Shown: in pieces, positions 7,753-15,731 of the stretch
How the letters are laid out: each line of letters starts with the position of its first letter
Numbering within the stretch: position 1 is the first letter of the stretch
NCBI GenBank assembly: GCA_009777815.1
Contig: WRLB01000007.1
Span: forward strand, 1-40,458
Direction of reading: 5' to 3'
DNA: 40,458 nt
DNA from: Bacteroidota bacterium
GTDB lineage: Bacteria; Bacteroidota; Ignavibacteria; Kapaibacteriales; UBA2268
Program-made: the position numbers and the translations under genes
The notes under the pieces: model-generated
What the model saw: only the letters and a program-made list of their open reading frames with translations
What the model was told of the DNA's origin: nothing
Database searches by the model: none

Positions 7753-8775
7753 CTACTTCAAAATGTTTTTTAGGATTTCTGCGGCAGCAATAGTATCTTG
7801 TTTAGTAATTCCAAGATGAAATACAATACGCACTTTATTTTTTGCAATAGGATTAAATAGAAGTCCTTTTTGTTTTGCTCGTTCTGTGAGTTCAGCAGCA
7901 GTAAGATGAGCAGGCGTATTTAGTGCTAACATATTAGTTTGGACTTCGTTAAGATTGATATTTATGTTATCAAGTTTGTTAAGTTCATTAGCGAGTAGTT
8001 TAGTATGTTCGTGGTCATCGGCTAATCTTTCTATATTATTATTTAGTGCATATAATCCTGCAGCAGCAAGGATACCGACTTGTCGCATTCCTCCGCCGAG
8101 TATCTTTCGCCATTTTTTAGCAATAGTTATCTTTTCTTTAGAACCAACGAGCAAAGAACCTGCAGGCGTTCCCAATCCTTTTGATAAACATACAGATATA
8201 GTATCAAAATATTTAGCGTATTCGCAAACAGGAATTTTAGTAGCAACGGCGGCATTCCATAATCTTGCTCCGTCAAGGTGCATATTGATATTATTTTGCT
8301 TTGCTATTTGATGAACCTGCTTTATATAATCTAATGAAATAATAGTTCCGCCGTGTCTATTGTGAGTATTTTCAAGACATATTAAAGTTGTTTTAGGGAA
8401 ATAATAAATGTCGGGGCGAATAGCATTTTCAATATCTTTTATATCCATTTCGCCGAGTTCTGATGGAAGAGTTCGCATTTGAATATTAGAAATTATTGAC
8501 GGAGCAGCGGTCTCAAAGAAAAATATATGAGCATCTTTTTCTATAATAACTTCATCGCCGGGATTAGTATTTATTTTTATTCCGAGTTGGTTGCTCATCG
8601 TTCCAGTGGGAACAAAAATAGCATCTTCTTTTTGCAGAAGATTAGCAACATATTCTTGAAGTTTATTAACTGTTGGGTCTTCACCATAAACGTCATCGCC
8701 AAGTTCAGCATTAACAATAGCATTAAGCATAGCACCCGTTGGCTTAGTGACTGTATCGCTTCGTAAGTCAATCAT
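7753..8775 (-). CDS. ltaE: Low-specificity L-threonine aldolase
   Basis: A 340-residue PLP enzyme that splits threonine or allo-threonine into glycine and acetaldehyde. It opens with MIDLRSDTVTKPTGAM and has GDDVYGEDPTV. HLDGARLWNA supplies Asp168 for the PLP ring nitrogen, and SVCLSKGLGTPAGS supplies the Schiff-base Lys199. Length is normal. Its ATG overlaps the end of the upstream STAS gene by 8 bases, implying translational coupling, and queD follows closely. It is probably cytoplasmic. The annotation is secure. Confidence 0.95.
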   Translation of the reverse strand: MIDLRSDTVTKPTGAMLNAIVNAELGDDVYGEDPTVNKLQEYVANLLQKEDAIFVPTGTMSNQLGIKINTNPGDEVIIEKDAHIFFFETAAPSIISNIQMRTLPSELGEMDIKDIENAIRPDIYYFPKTTLICLENTHNRHGGTIISLDYIKQVHQIAKQNNINMHLDGARLWNAAVATKIPVCEYAKYFDTISVCLSKGLGTPAGSLLVGSKEKITIAKKWRKILGGGMRQVGILAAAGLYALNNNIERLADDHEHTKLLANELNKLDNININLNEVQTNMLALNTPAHLTAAELTERAKQKGLLFNPIAKNKVRIVFHLGITKQDTIAAAEILKNILK

Positions 8776-9106
8776 TATTTATTGTTTTTTTATATTCTAC
8801 AGGAATAACATAATCTAATTTTGTCATATTAAAAAGTTTTCTTGTGCTATCAGAAGCATTAATTATTTTTAGTTTAGTGTTATTTTTTTTTAAGACAATA
8901 TGTGCATTCAAAATCATTCCAATGCCCTGAGAAGTAAATAACTTTACATCTTCTATATCTATAACGGCAGATTCAGTGTCTTTATCTATACCATTAATAA
9001 TATTAGCGAACTCCATTGCTTCTACACCTGTAATAGCATTTTTGTTCAGCATTTTAATTACGACATTTTTTTTACCATTTTCGGTATTGTAATTAACATC
9101 AATCAT
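8768..9106 (-). CDS. STAS-domain anti-sigma factor antagonist
   Basis: A 112-residue single STAS domain like SpoIIAA/RsbV. The segment AVIDIEDVKLFTSQGIGMIL aligns with the loop that carries the regulatory phosphoserine; Ser59 is in that position. Such proteins switch a HATPase kinase/anti-sigma partner according to phosphorylation. A HATPase of this type is encoded 2 kb away at 10924-11337, but no sigma factor or PP2C phosphatase is in the window. It leads the STAS-ltaE-queD cluster and overlaps ltaE by 8 bases. Domain secure; partners inferred. Confidence 0.88.
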   Translation of the reverse strand: MIDVNYNTENGKKNVVIKMLNKNAITGVEAMEFANIINGIDKDTESAVIDIEDVKLFTSQGIGMILNAHIVLKKNNTKLKIINASDSTRKLFNMTKLDYVIPVEYKKTINND

Positions 9107-9136
9107 TATTTTCCTCTATATAATATATTACTATTA

Positions 9137-9144
9137 CAAAAATA
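9137..9144 (-). promoter_or_regulatory. -7 box for the STAS-ltaE-queD cluster
   Basis: TATTTTTG on the minus strand, 31 bases before the ATG of the STAS gene. Confidence 0.5.
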
Positions 9145-9202
9145 AGGATTTTTTAATAAAAAAATATTATATTGGCAGCAAAATTATTTTTTAAACTACA
9201 TT

Positions 9203-9916
9203 GTGAACAATATATATCAAAATTATCTTAATATACTGGATAGAATAAAAAACACTGCCGATAAAATTGGACGAAACTATAATGACATTAAGGTCCTTGC
9301 TGTTTCTAAAACTCAAACCGTGGATGTATTAGTTGATGCTATTAATAGCGGCATTCCTATATTAGCCGAAAATTATGCACAAGAATTTAGAGATAAATAT
9401 AAAGAACTTGCTGTTTCTAAAGCAGAGTTAAATAAATGTGAATTCCATTTTATAGGACATATACAATCCAATAAAGTAAAATATATAGTGCCAAATGTCA
9501 CTACAATCCATACAGTAGATTCCTTCCGATTGGCAAATGAAATTGATAAATATGCTAATAAAATAAACAAAAAAATAAATATTCTTATACAGATTAATAC
9601 ATCCGCTGAAGCAAATAAATCGGGTATAGATCCCCTTAAATGTGTTGGTTTCTCACAAAAATTATTACAATTAAAAAACCTTAATCTTATTGGACTAATG
9701 ACTATTGGAACATTTTCGGATAATGAAAAAATTATTAGAAAAGAGTTCACACTGCTTTCTAAATGCTTATCTGCAATAAATAATGAAAATGGTTTAAACC
9801 TAAAAGAATTATCTATGGGTATGTCGCACGATTTTGAAATTGCAATAGAACACGGTGCAACTATGATAAGAATAGGAACTGCTATTTTCGGCGAAAGAGA
9901 TTATAGTAACATCTAA
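9203..9916 (+). CDS. YggS/PLPBP family pyridoxal-phosphate homeostasis protein
   Basis: A 237-residue PLP-binding barrel protein. The conserved LAVSKTQ places the PLP lysine at residue 36. HFIGHIQSNKVKYIV, LIQINTSAEANKSGI, GLMTIG, LSMGMSHDFEIAIEHGATMIRIGTAIFG are family signatures. It buffers and delivers PLP and lacks known catalytic activity. The start is GTG at 9203; no good ATG fits the family N-terminus. Only a weak box (TATATTGG) is upstream. Confidence 0.93.
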   Translation: MNNIYQNYLNILDRIKNTADKIGRNYNDIKVLAVSKTQTVDVLVDAINSGIPILAENYAQEFRDKYKELAVSKAELNKCEFHFIGHIQSNKVKYIVPNVTTIHTVDSFRLANEIDKYANKINKKINILIQINTSAEANKSGIDPLKCVGFSQKLLQLKNLNLIGLMTIGTFSDNEKIIRKEFTLLSKCLSAINNENGLNLKELSMGMSHDFEIAIEHGATMIRIGTAIFGERDYSNI

Positions 9917-9920
9917 ATAC

Positions 9921-9949
9921 GTCATTCCGAATTTATTTTGGCATCACCT
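9921..9949. repeat. REP-like element with mismatched arms
   Basis: GTCATTCCGAATTTATTTTG followed by GCATCACC. The left arm is of the CCGAA type and the right arm of the TTGGCAT type, so the stem is decayed compared with other copies. Confidence 0.6.
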
Positions 9950-10014
9950 CGTATAAAATAAGTGGCTACCTTGTCTGAAACGACATATAAAATACGGAAG
10001 GAAAATTCTTATCT

Positions 10015-10821
10015 CTATGAGTTACCTATTCTTTGTGAAACTATTTTTTCTAATTCTTTTCTGACTGCGATAGAGATTTCTTCTTGCTTTAATTTATTAG
10101 TAGCATCTATAAATTGAGTAAGTTGTGAATTAAATTTTAGTAGTTCATTAGTTGTTTCTTGCATAGTTTCTACAACTTTGGGATTAGGATTTTGTATGTC
10201 AGCGAACTTATATGTAACATTTTTTAATGTATCTGCTAATTGATTTTGTTTATCAATAATGGTGAACAAGTGGTTGGCAATTTTATCTAATTGAGTAGAA
10301 GTAATAGCAAAATCTTTACTAATTTCCCCAATTTCATTTAATAGTTCTTTTTCTAAACTATCTTCGTTATTTTCTACGCTATAATTATTAACATCATCAT
10401 TTGGCGAAAACAACATAATTATAAAAATAAAAACAAGCATTGCCGCCTCAAAAGAAAAGCCATATAAAACAATATGATCATCAACTATATCTGAAAATCT
10501 ATTTAACCCCGCTAACACCAGCACAACAGCAGCACCAAAATATACAAACGCACTAATAAAACTAAAATAGTATCTATTAACAATCTCCTCCAACCATATA
10601 ATAGTTCCTTTAATAAAACCTAATTTATAAAGTATTTGTGTGTTTTCTTTAAGATAATAACTAATTAAAGAATTGGTAATAGATACATTAGAAATACATA
10701 TACGCCACATAATAAAAAGAGTTGCAATGCTGGACCTCTGTCTTTCAAAACGAATTATACGGAACAAATTATTTATTAAATGTCTTCCATTTATAGAAGA
10801 AAGAATGTCAATTTTCGTCAT
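10015..10821 (-). CDS. Membrane protein with C-terminal coiled coil, function unknown
   Basis: A protein of about 268 residues that I do not recognise. Two hydrophobic segments lie near the middle (YFSFISAFVYFGAAVVLVLA and EAAMLVFIFIIMLF), followed by a charged, heptad-rich half resembling the stalk of a chemoreceptor or an RmuC-like coil, but no signature motif of either is seen. ATG at 10821 is preferred to the longer TTG start at 10842, since that TTG lies inside the promoter box TATTTTTG. It is transcribed in the same direction as the STAS gene and the HATPase, but no operon link is clear. Confidence 0.65.
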   Translation of the reverse strand: MTKIDILSSINGRHLINNLFRIIRFERQRSSIATLFIMWRICISNVSITNSLISYYLKENTQILYKLGFIKGTIIWLEEIVNRYYFSFISAFVYFGAAVVLVLAGLNRFSDIVDDHIVLYGFSFEAAMLVFIFIIMLFSPNDDVNNYSVENNEDSLEKELLNEIGEISKDFAITSTQLDKIANHLFTIIDKQNQLADTLKNVTYKFADIQNPNPKVVETMQETTNELLKFNSQLTQFIDATNKLKQEEISIAVRKELEKIVSQRIGNS

Positions 10822-10839
10822 ATCTTTAATTAACTTTTG

Positions 10840-10847
10840 CAAAAATA
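10840..10847 (-). promoter_or_regulatory. -7 box for the coiled-coil membrane protein
   Basis: TATTTTTG on the minus strand, about 18 bases before the ATG at 10821. It overlaps and so discredits the alternative TTG start. Confidence 0.5.
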
Positions 10848-10890
10848 GTTATTTTTTTTATTTTTTTAATAAAAAGTTATTGCAAGTAGT

Positions 10891-10918
10891 TTAACACGGG
10901 GATTAAGCCCCGTGCTAA
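10891..10918. repeat. GC hairpin repeat (ACACGGGG family)
   Basis: TTAACACGGGG-ATTAAG-CCCCGTGCTAA; a shorter-stem variant of the element at 3749, 6677, 28725, 40089 and 40129. It follows the HATPase gene (minus strand). Confidence 0.7.
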
Positions 10919-10923
10919 ATTAT

Positions 10924-11337
10924 TTACATTTTTTTTATAAATATAAATTGATTTTTGTTGTCACAATATTTATATTCTAATTTATCGGCTAAATGTTTAA
11001 TTAAATAAATTCCTAAACCTCCTATATCGCGTTCTTCAACAGGCAAATTTACCTGTTTATATTCATCATACTCTATAGGATTGAACTGCACGCCATTATC
11101 AACAAATAATATGTTTATTTCTGTTTCGCTTATAGTTACATATATATCTAATTTAACATCAACAAAATTATTATAAGAAAATACATTGACACATACTTCA
11201 TCTATAATCAAATGAATGATTTTACATATTTCATCGGTCACGTTGCGTTCGTGCATTAAGTTACCAAAAAAGTTTTGGATGTTTGCTAAATCTTCTAATA
11301 GGTTCAATGAAGTTTTGAAATAGCGGTTCGTTTCCAT
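10924..11337 (-). CDS. RsbW/SpoIIAB-like ATP-binding serine kinase / anti-sigma factor
   Basis: A 137-residue single HATPase domain of the GHKL superfamily. The N box is IIDEVCVNVFSY, the G1 box VDNGVQFNP, and the G2 box DIGGLGIYLIKHLAD with the hydrophobic ending typical of RsbW-type proteins. There is no dimerisation domain or receptor part, which excludes an ordinary histidine kinase. It would bind a sigma factor or a STAS partner such as the 8768-9106 product. In some anaerobes such kinases accompany sensor [FeFe]-hydrogenase proteins, and one is encoded at 3957-5690. That link is inference. Confidence 0.85.
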   Translation of the reverse strand: METNRYFKTSLNLLEDLANIQNFFGNLMHERNVTDEICKIIHLIIDEVCVNVFSYNNFVDVKLDIYVTISETEINILFVDNGVQFNPIEYDEYKQVNLPVEERDIGGLGIYLIKHLADKLEYKYCDNKNQFIFIKKM

Positions 11338-11360
11338 TATAGTATAGTTTAAGATACATA

Positions 11361-11368
11361 CAAATATA
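11361..11368 (-). promoter_or_regulatory. -7 box for the HATPase gene
   Basis: TATATTTG on the minus strand, 24 bases before the ATG at 11337. Confidence 0.5.
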
Positions 11369-11458
11369 CAAAAAATATATTAAAGCGATTGTTTTTGTCA
11401 ACTTCTAAAAATATGTTCAGGATTAAGATATTAATGCAATTATTTTTTGTTTTTTTTG

Positions 11459-11466
11459 TATATTTG
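11459..11466 (+). promoter_or_regulatory. -7 box for the small protein at 11538
   Basis: TATATTTG, implying a leader of about 65 bases. The leader carries AACGGAGGC seven bases before the ATG, a strong Shine-Dalgarno sequence that is rare in this window. Confidence 0.5.
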
Positions 11467-11537
11467 TATTAAGTTTTATGCAAAAATTAAATTTTTGTGT
11501 AAATTAACCGATAACTAATATAAAAACGGAGGCAATC

Positions 11538-11765
11538 ATGACAATCGAAAGTAGTCATTTGCAAAAACCAACTGCTGCACCAAATAACCCTCAGATGAGT
11601 GTTCAAAATGAAATTCAAAAAGGTTTGGAAAAAGAAACAAGCCCAAACGCAGCAGTAAATTCGACCAAACAGGTCCTCGCAGCAAGTCAAGTTCCTCAAC
11701 AACAAAACCCACAACGTGTGGTGTCGGAACAAATAGCGAGAGGTTATTTAGATATAAAAATCTAA
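11538..11765 (+). CDS. Small Gln/Pro-rich protein of unknown function
   Basis: A 75-residue hydrophilic protein with no signal peptide, rich in Gln, Asn, Pro and Ala. A strong ribosome site (GGAGG) and a well-formed terminator suggest high expression. Its C-terminus, RVVSEQIARGYLDI, faintly recalls the region of the anti-sigma factor FlgM that binds sigma-28. The resemblance is too weak for a name, but the organism has at least one flagellar gene. Base use is a little less AT-rich than in neighbours. It lies alone between the divergent HATPase gene and the convergent hydrolase gene. Confidence 0.65.
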   Translation: MTIESSHLQKPTAAPNNPQMSVQNEIQKGLEKETSPNAAVNSTKQVLAASQVPQQQNPQRVVSEQIARGYLDIKI

Positions 11766-11770
11766 ATAAA

Positions 11771-11848
11771 ATAATGTTATTATATAAAAATCAGAAATAA
11801 CATTATAAAAAATAAACAAGCAGACATTGTTTCTGCTTGTTTTCTTTA
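11771..11848 (+). terminator. Double hairpin terminator
   Basis: Two stems follow the small protein gene. ATAATGTTATT/AATAACATTAT spans 11771-11806. AAACAAGCAGA/TCTGCTTGTTT at 11814-11842 is followed by a T-rich run; this second stem is a good intrinsic terminator. Confidence 0.75.
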
Positions 11849-11855
11849 ATATCCT

Positions 11856-11883
11856 ATTATGCTGAACTTGGTTCAGTATGACA
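11856..11883. repeat. REP-like element
   Basis: ATTATGCTGAACTTGGTTCA followed by GTATGAC, a copy of the CTGAAC-GTTCAG family between two convergent genes. Confidence 0.65.
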
Positions 11884-11903
11884 TTTTCAGCCATTGCCAT
11901 ATT

Positions 11904-13220
11904 TTATTTATGTATTTTCAGCCATTGCAAAATGTTATCTATGATTTTTTTGCTAACGTGTATAGGTTCTTTGTATTCAGTTGGGACTGAACGTCCTTCG
12001 CCTTCTTGCATTAAATGGTTCAATTCGTCAATCACAACAAATTTAACATTTTTGTTTTTAGACAAATCTTTCTTCCATAAATTAAAATCTGTCATCGTAA
12101 CTTGATAATCACGTCCGCCTTGAATAAATAAGATTGGGCGTTTTTCATTTTTAAATTCTTGCGTAGGATTATAGTTTTTTAAATCAAGCCAATACGCTGC
12201 AGGACTATTAATTAGTTCAGATGCAGGAGTATCTTTTGTAAAGTTTCCGCTTAATATAATATCGCAGGAAGCAGTTAAAGGTTCTAAATATTTTTTATCT
12301 AAACCAAACAAATCGCCAAGATATTCATATTGGTATTTCATTAATTCAGGTATTGAACGGGCATTTCCTGCAATAGAAATAAAGCCCTCAGTATTTTTAC
12401 TTTTCTTTGATATTCGTGGCATCACATAACCGCCTTGACTATGTCCAAGAACATATATTTTATCTATTTTATCGGCATAATTGTTTTTTATAAAATCAAC
12501 AGCACTAACAGCATCATCTACACTTTCTTCGTCTATCGTAAAATTATCTACATCTTTAATTTTGCCTAAATATGTTCTTTTATCATACCTCAAAACGGCA
12601 ATGTTATTTGAAGATAATCCAAACGCAATATCTCTGAATGGCTTTCTACCAAAAATAGTTTGGTCTAAATCTTGAGGACCAGAGCCATGAACTAATACTA
12701 CACATTGCACTTTTTTGCCTTTATCAATATTTTTAGGAATAGTTATTTTGCCTGTAATATCGTTGTTTTCTGCGAACTCTACATCAAATTCTTCGAACTT
12801 TGAAGTATCCACATAATCGGCATCTTTGTAATCTAAAATAATAGGCGGAACCATAAATAATCCTATTATCAAATTATCTTTATTTACGTTGACACTCAAT
12901 CCAATAGAATCGTTTTCAAAAATAATATTTCTAACTATTAGCATACCATTGGTAGTATCTAATTCTGCATATTCAGAAATACTTTCAAAATTGCCATTTT
13001 GAATAACAAGTTGCTGCCATAAATCTTCTAATTGTTCTGCTAAATCAGTTATTTTTGCTTCTTCTAAAACAGATTTGTCCCATTGTTCTTCAATCTTTTC
13101 GAATTTACCTGTAGTAAACCAAAAAAAGACAGAGTTTGCAATATGTTCGGGCAATAAATTTTGGCAATATACATTAGCATTTACTACTAATAAGAATAAT
13201 ACAATAACTATTTGTTTCAT
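11904..13220 (-). CDS. Exported alpha/beta hydrolase with N-terminal DUF3887-like domain
   Basis: A 438-residue protein with a signal peptide (KQIVIVLFLLVVNANVYC) and an N-terminal region at about 20-125 resembling DUF3887, which often precedes hydrolase domains. The alpha/beta hydrolase domain follows, with VLVHGSGPQDLD as the oxyanion region, nucleophile Ser261 in GHSQGG, Asp371 in GGRDYQV and His402 in LNHLM. The catalytic triad is complete. The likely role is as a periplasmic or surface esterase/peptidase; the substrate is unknown. Its own -7 box is upstream and it is not linked to rpsL. Confidence 0.88.
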   Translation of the reverse strand: MKQIVIVLFLLVVNANVYCQNLLPEHIANSVFFWFTTGKFEKIEEQWDKSVLEEAKITDLAEQLEDLWQQLVIQNGNFESISEYAELDTTNGMLIVRNIIFENDSIGLSVNVNKDNLIIGLFMVPPIILDYKDADYVDTSKFEEFDVEFAENNDITGKITIPKNIDKGKKVQCVVLVHGSGPQDLDQTIFGRKPFRDIAFGLSSNNIAVLRYDKRTYLGKIKDVDNFTIDEESVDDAVSAVDFIKNNYADKIDKIYVLGHSQGGYVMPRISKKSKNTEGFISIAGNARSIPELMKYQYEYLGDLFGLDKKYLEPLTASCDIILSGNFTKDTPASELINSPAAYWLDLKNYNPTQEFKNEKRPILFIQGGRDYQVTMTDFNLWKKDLSKNKNVKFVVIDELNHLMQEGEGRSVPTEYKEPIHVSKKIIDNILQWLKIHK

Positions 13221-13261
13221 AATGTTTTTATATATTTTATAAAAAATTAAATAATATATTG

Positions 13262-13269
13262 CAAATATA
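13262..13269 (-). promoter_or_regulatory. -7 box for the alpha/beta hydrolase
   Basis: TATATTTG on the minus strand, 42 bases before the ATG at 13220. Confidence 0.45.
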
Positions 13270-13354
13270 AACTTTTTTTGAAAAAACGCATAAAAAATAA
13301 TAGAGAATATTTTGTTATGCTAATGCGTTTTTGAATCTCCACATATAAAAATTA

Positions 13355-13381
13355 GTTATACCGTGTCAAACACGGTATAAC
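13355..13381 (-). terminator. Terminator after rpsL
   Basis: A perfect 12-bp stem GTTATACCGTGT/ACACGGTATAAC with a three-base loop lies 30 bases past the rpsL stop. On the minus strand it is followed by TAATTTTTAT. It also separates rpsL from the hydrolase gene. Confidence 0.75.
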
Positions 13382-13410
13382 ATTTTTTTATAAAAAAATA
13401 TTTTATAAAT

Positions 13411-13803
13411 TTATTTTTTAGTAGGAGCGGCAACTTTTTTCTTTTTAGAACCGTATTTGCTGCGTCCTTGCTGTCTTTTTGTTACGCCCTGTGTATCGGC
13501 AACGCCGCGAATAATATGATATCTAACTCCCGGCAAATCTTTAACTCTGCCACCGCGAATAAATACGAGTGAGTGTTCTTGTAAATTATGTCCTTCACCT
13601 GGTATATAGGCAGTAACTTCAAAGCCGCTGGAAAGCCGAACTCTTGCGACTTTTCTTAAAGCAGAATTAGGTTTTTTAGGTGTAGTTGTATATACGCGTG
13701 TACATACGCCACGCGCCTGCGGGCATGCTTTAAGTGCAGGCGATTTACTTTTTGCAACGATTTGTTTGCGTCCTTTTCTAACTAATTGACTTATAGTTGG
13801 CAC
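13411..13803 (-). CDS. rpsL: Small ribosomal subunit protein uS12
   Basis: A 130-residue S12 with the decoding-centre segments [17 protein letters not shown] and [12 protein letters not shown] followed by [15 protein letters not shown]. The two lysines where streptomycin-resistance changes occur are wild type. The GTG at 13803 is the start, giving (M)[11 protein letters not shown] as in other S12 proteins, with GGAG six bases upstream; the TTG four codons earlier overlaps that site. rpsL normally precedes rpsG and fusA, but neither follows here: a terminator ends the transcript. Confidence 0.97.
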   Translation of the reverse strand: MPTISQLVRKGRKQIVAKSKSPALKACPQARGVCTRVYTTTPKKPNSALRKVARVRLSSGFEVTAYIPGEGHNLQEHSLVFIRGGRVKDLPGVRYHIIRGVADTQGVTKRQQGRSKYGSKKKKVAAPTKK

Positions 13804-13832
13804 AAAAATCTCCAATTTTAATATAAAGAATA

Positions 13833-13840
13833 CAAAAATA
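13833..13840 (-). promoter_or_regulatory. -7 box for rpsL
   Basis: TATTTTTG on the minus strand, 30 bases before the GTG. Its context ACGTATTTTTGTATTCTT matches the nuoM promoter almost exactly. Confidence 0.6.
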
Positions 13841-13903
13841 CGTTTTTTTTTATAAAAAAAGTAAATAATTATTTTTTTGAAAGCATTATTAAAATAAAAA
13901 CCT

Positions 13904-13911
13904 TATTTTTG
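13904..13911 (+). promoter_or_regulatory. -7 box for the TlpA-like gene
   Basis: TATTTTTG, 29 bases before the ATG at 13941. Confidence 0.5.
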
Positions 13912-13940
13912 TATTTTAAACATTAAATAATTGATATTTT

Positions 13941-14474
13941 ATGAATATGTTTTTGATAAAAAAAATTAACTATTTATTTTCAATATCTATAATTAGTTTT
14001 TTATTTATACCTAACCTAAACGCTGATGATATTGAAAAAGGGAAATCCACTCCAAGTGTAAATCTTAAAGATTTGATGGGCAAAACTATCAATTCAAGTG
14101 ATTTTGATAATGATAGTAAGCCGATAATTATTAGTTTTTGGGCTACTTGGTGTAAGCCCTGTCTTGAAGAACTAAATACTATTTCTGACCTATATGATGA
14201 ATGGGTAGAAGAAACAGGCGTTAAGTTAATTGCTATCTCTATTGACGATTCGCGCAGCAGCAAACGTGTTGCTCCTTTCACAAAATCAAAAAAGTGGAAG
14301 TTTGAAATATATTTAGACGAAAATGGCGATTTCAAGCGTGCTATGGGAGTTAGCAATCCGCCTCATACTTTTTTATTAGATGCTAATAAAAATATAGTGT
14401 TCGAGCATAATGGTTATGCGAGTGGAGACGAATTACATTTATATGAAAAAATAAAGAACATTACTAAAAAGTAA
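13941..14474 (+). CDS. TlpA/ResA-like thioredoxin-fold protein
   Basis: A 177-residue protein with an N-terminal hydrophobic signal or anchor (residues 9-27) and a thioredoxin-like domain. The redox motif is WATWCKPC, with Cys71 and Cys74; the cis-proline loop is SNPPHTFLLD. It acts outside the cytoplasmic membrane as a disulfide reductase/oxidase, for example in cytochrome maturation or oxidative defence. ddl starts 41 bases later on the same strand and may share its transcript. Confidence 0.9.
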   Translation: MNMFLIKKINYLFSISIISFLFIPNLNADDIEKGKSTPSVNLKDLMGKTINSSDFDNDSKPIIISFWATWCKPCLEELNTISDLYDEWVEETGVKLIAISIDDSRSSKRVAPFTKSKKWKFEIYLDENGDFKRAMGVSNPPHTFLLDANKNIVFEHNGYASGDELHLYEKIKNITKK

Positions 14475-14515
14475 CATCTTTAGATAGTGTTATTAAAAAA
14501 ATGTAGCAAATTTAT

Positions 14516-15553
14516 ATGAATATTGCAGTATTATTTGGTGGTATATCCACAGAAAGAAATGTGTCGTTAGTCGGCGGAAAAGCAGTAATAGATGCACTAC
14601 GCCGAAAAGGACATAATGTTATACCGATAGATCCTGCTTTCGGCAACGATATAGAACGAAAAGCAGAAGCACTACTAACAACCGATTTAGATAAAAACAT
14701 TAGTAAATTTAATACTATTGAAGAACTATCTGTATTTAATCCGCGTAGTTATATAGAGTGCGTTAATTCTGATTTATTTGATGATATTGATTGTGCTTTT
14801 ATTGTTTTGCATGGCAAGTATGGTGAGGATGGAACTATACAATCTTTGCTTGATTTAAGAGAAATAAAATATACAGGTAGCAATCCCAAATCAAGTGCTA
14901 TTGCTATGGATAAAGCAATGTCTAAAAATATATTTGTTGCTAATAGATTACTTACTCCACATTGGGAATTGCTTGCTCGCGAAGATGCAGATGATGATGA
15001 AGTTTTAAAATATATTATGAAATTGTTTGGCAAGAACATAGTAGTTAAGCCATCCGATCAAGGTTCTACTATTGGCTTGAGTATTATAGATGATGGCTAT
15101 ACTGATACATTTGCAAATGCAATTAAATATGCAGGAAATTATAGTAATAATATATTAATTGAAAAATATATAGAAGGCAGAGAATTAACTGTTGCTATAA
15201 TTGATGGCGAGGCATTGCCGATTGTTGAAATTATTACTGAAGATGGCTTTTACGATTACGAGCATAAATACATAAAAGGTAAAACAAACTATATTTGTCC
15301 TGATGATATTCCTAATGATATAGTAGATTTTACTCAAAGTGTTGCTACGGCGGCTTATAATTCGCTTGGTTGTAGTTGTTTTGGTCGTGTTGATTTTATT
15401 TTGGATGCGGAAGGACAGCCGTATTTATTAGAAGTTAATACTATTCCTGGTTTTTCTACTTCAAGTTTAGTTCCTAAAGCAGCACAAGAAATCGGTCTTG
15501 ATTTTGATAATTTATGCGAAAAATTAGTTAGCATTGCTTTAGGAAATGTTTAG
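14516..15553 (+). CDS. ddl: D-alanine--D-alanine ligase
   Basis: A 345-residue ATP-grasp ligase making the D-Ala-D-Ala dipeptide of peptidoglycan. Signatures are VLFGGISTERNVSL, HGKYGEDGTIQSLLDL, VKPSDQGSTIGLSI, IEKYIEGRELTVAI, and GRVDFILD followed by LLEVNTIPGFSTSSLVPKAA. Length is normal and all catalytic regions are present. It is downstream of the TlpA-like gene and away from mur genes. Confidence 0.96.
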   Translation: MNIAVLFGGISTERNVSLVGGKAVIDALRRKGHNVIPIDPAFGNDIERKAEALLTTDLDKNISKFNTIEELSVFNPRSYIECVNSDLFDDIDCAFIVLHGKYGEDGTIQSLLDLREIKYTGSNPKSSAIAMDKAMSKNIFVANRLLTPHWELLAREDADDDEVLKYIMKLFGKNIVVKPSDQGSTIGLSIIDDGYTDTFANAIKYAGNYSNNILIEKYIEGRELTVAIIDGEALPIVEIITEDGFYDYEHKYIKGKTNYICPDDIPNDIVDFTQSVATAAYNSLGCSCFGRVDFILDAEGQPYLLEVNTIPGFSTSSLVPKAAQEIGLDFDNLCEKLVSIALGNV

Positions 15554-15600
15554 AAAAAGTTGATTTAAGAATGGCTATAAAATGTAAGCAAAGAAAACTC

Positions 15601-15627
15601 TGTCATACTGAATTTATTTCAGCATCT
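15601..15627. repeat. REP-like element
   Basis: TGTCATACTGAATTTATTTC followed by AGCATCT; a copy of the CTGAA/TTCAG family after ddl. Confidence 0.65.
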
Positions 15628-15629
15628 AC

Positions 15630-15731
15630 TTATTTTATTACCATTTTTTCTAAAATATTTGTTAAATCTTTATCTAAATTTCCATTATAATCTTTATGTG
15701 GAATATTTAATTTTTCAAGTGCTAATTTACC
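15630..15731 (-). pseudogene. C-terminal remnant of an unidentified gene
   Basis: Just past the lipoprotein stop, in a different frame, about 33 codons read GKLALEKLNIPHKDYNGNLD and continue to a TAA at 15632-15630. The composition is protein-like and not repeat-like. An in-frame TAA closes the frame upstream. It may be the end of a gene once downstream of the methyltransferase, such as a restriction enzyme, but this is speculation. Confidence 0.3.

Noticed and set aside
10821-10842. TTG start for the coiled-coil membrane protein
   Set aside because: The TTG is part of the TATTTTTG promoter box; the ATG 21 bases later is preferred.
13803-13815. TTG start four codons upstream of rpsL
   Set aside because: That TTG overlaps the GGAG ribosome site, and S12 proteins begin at the (M)PTI of the GTG.
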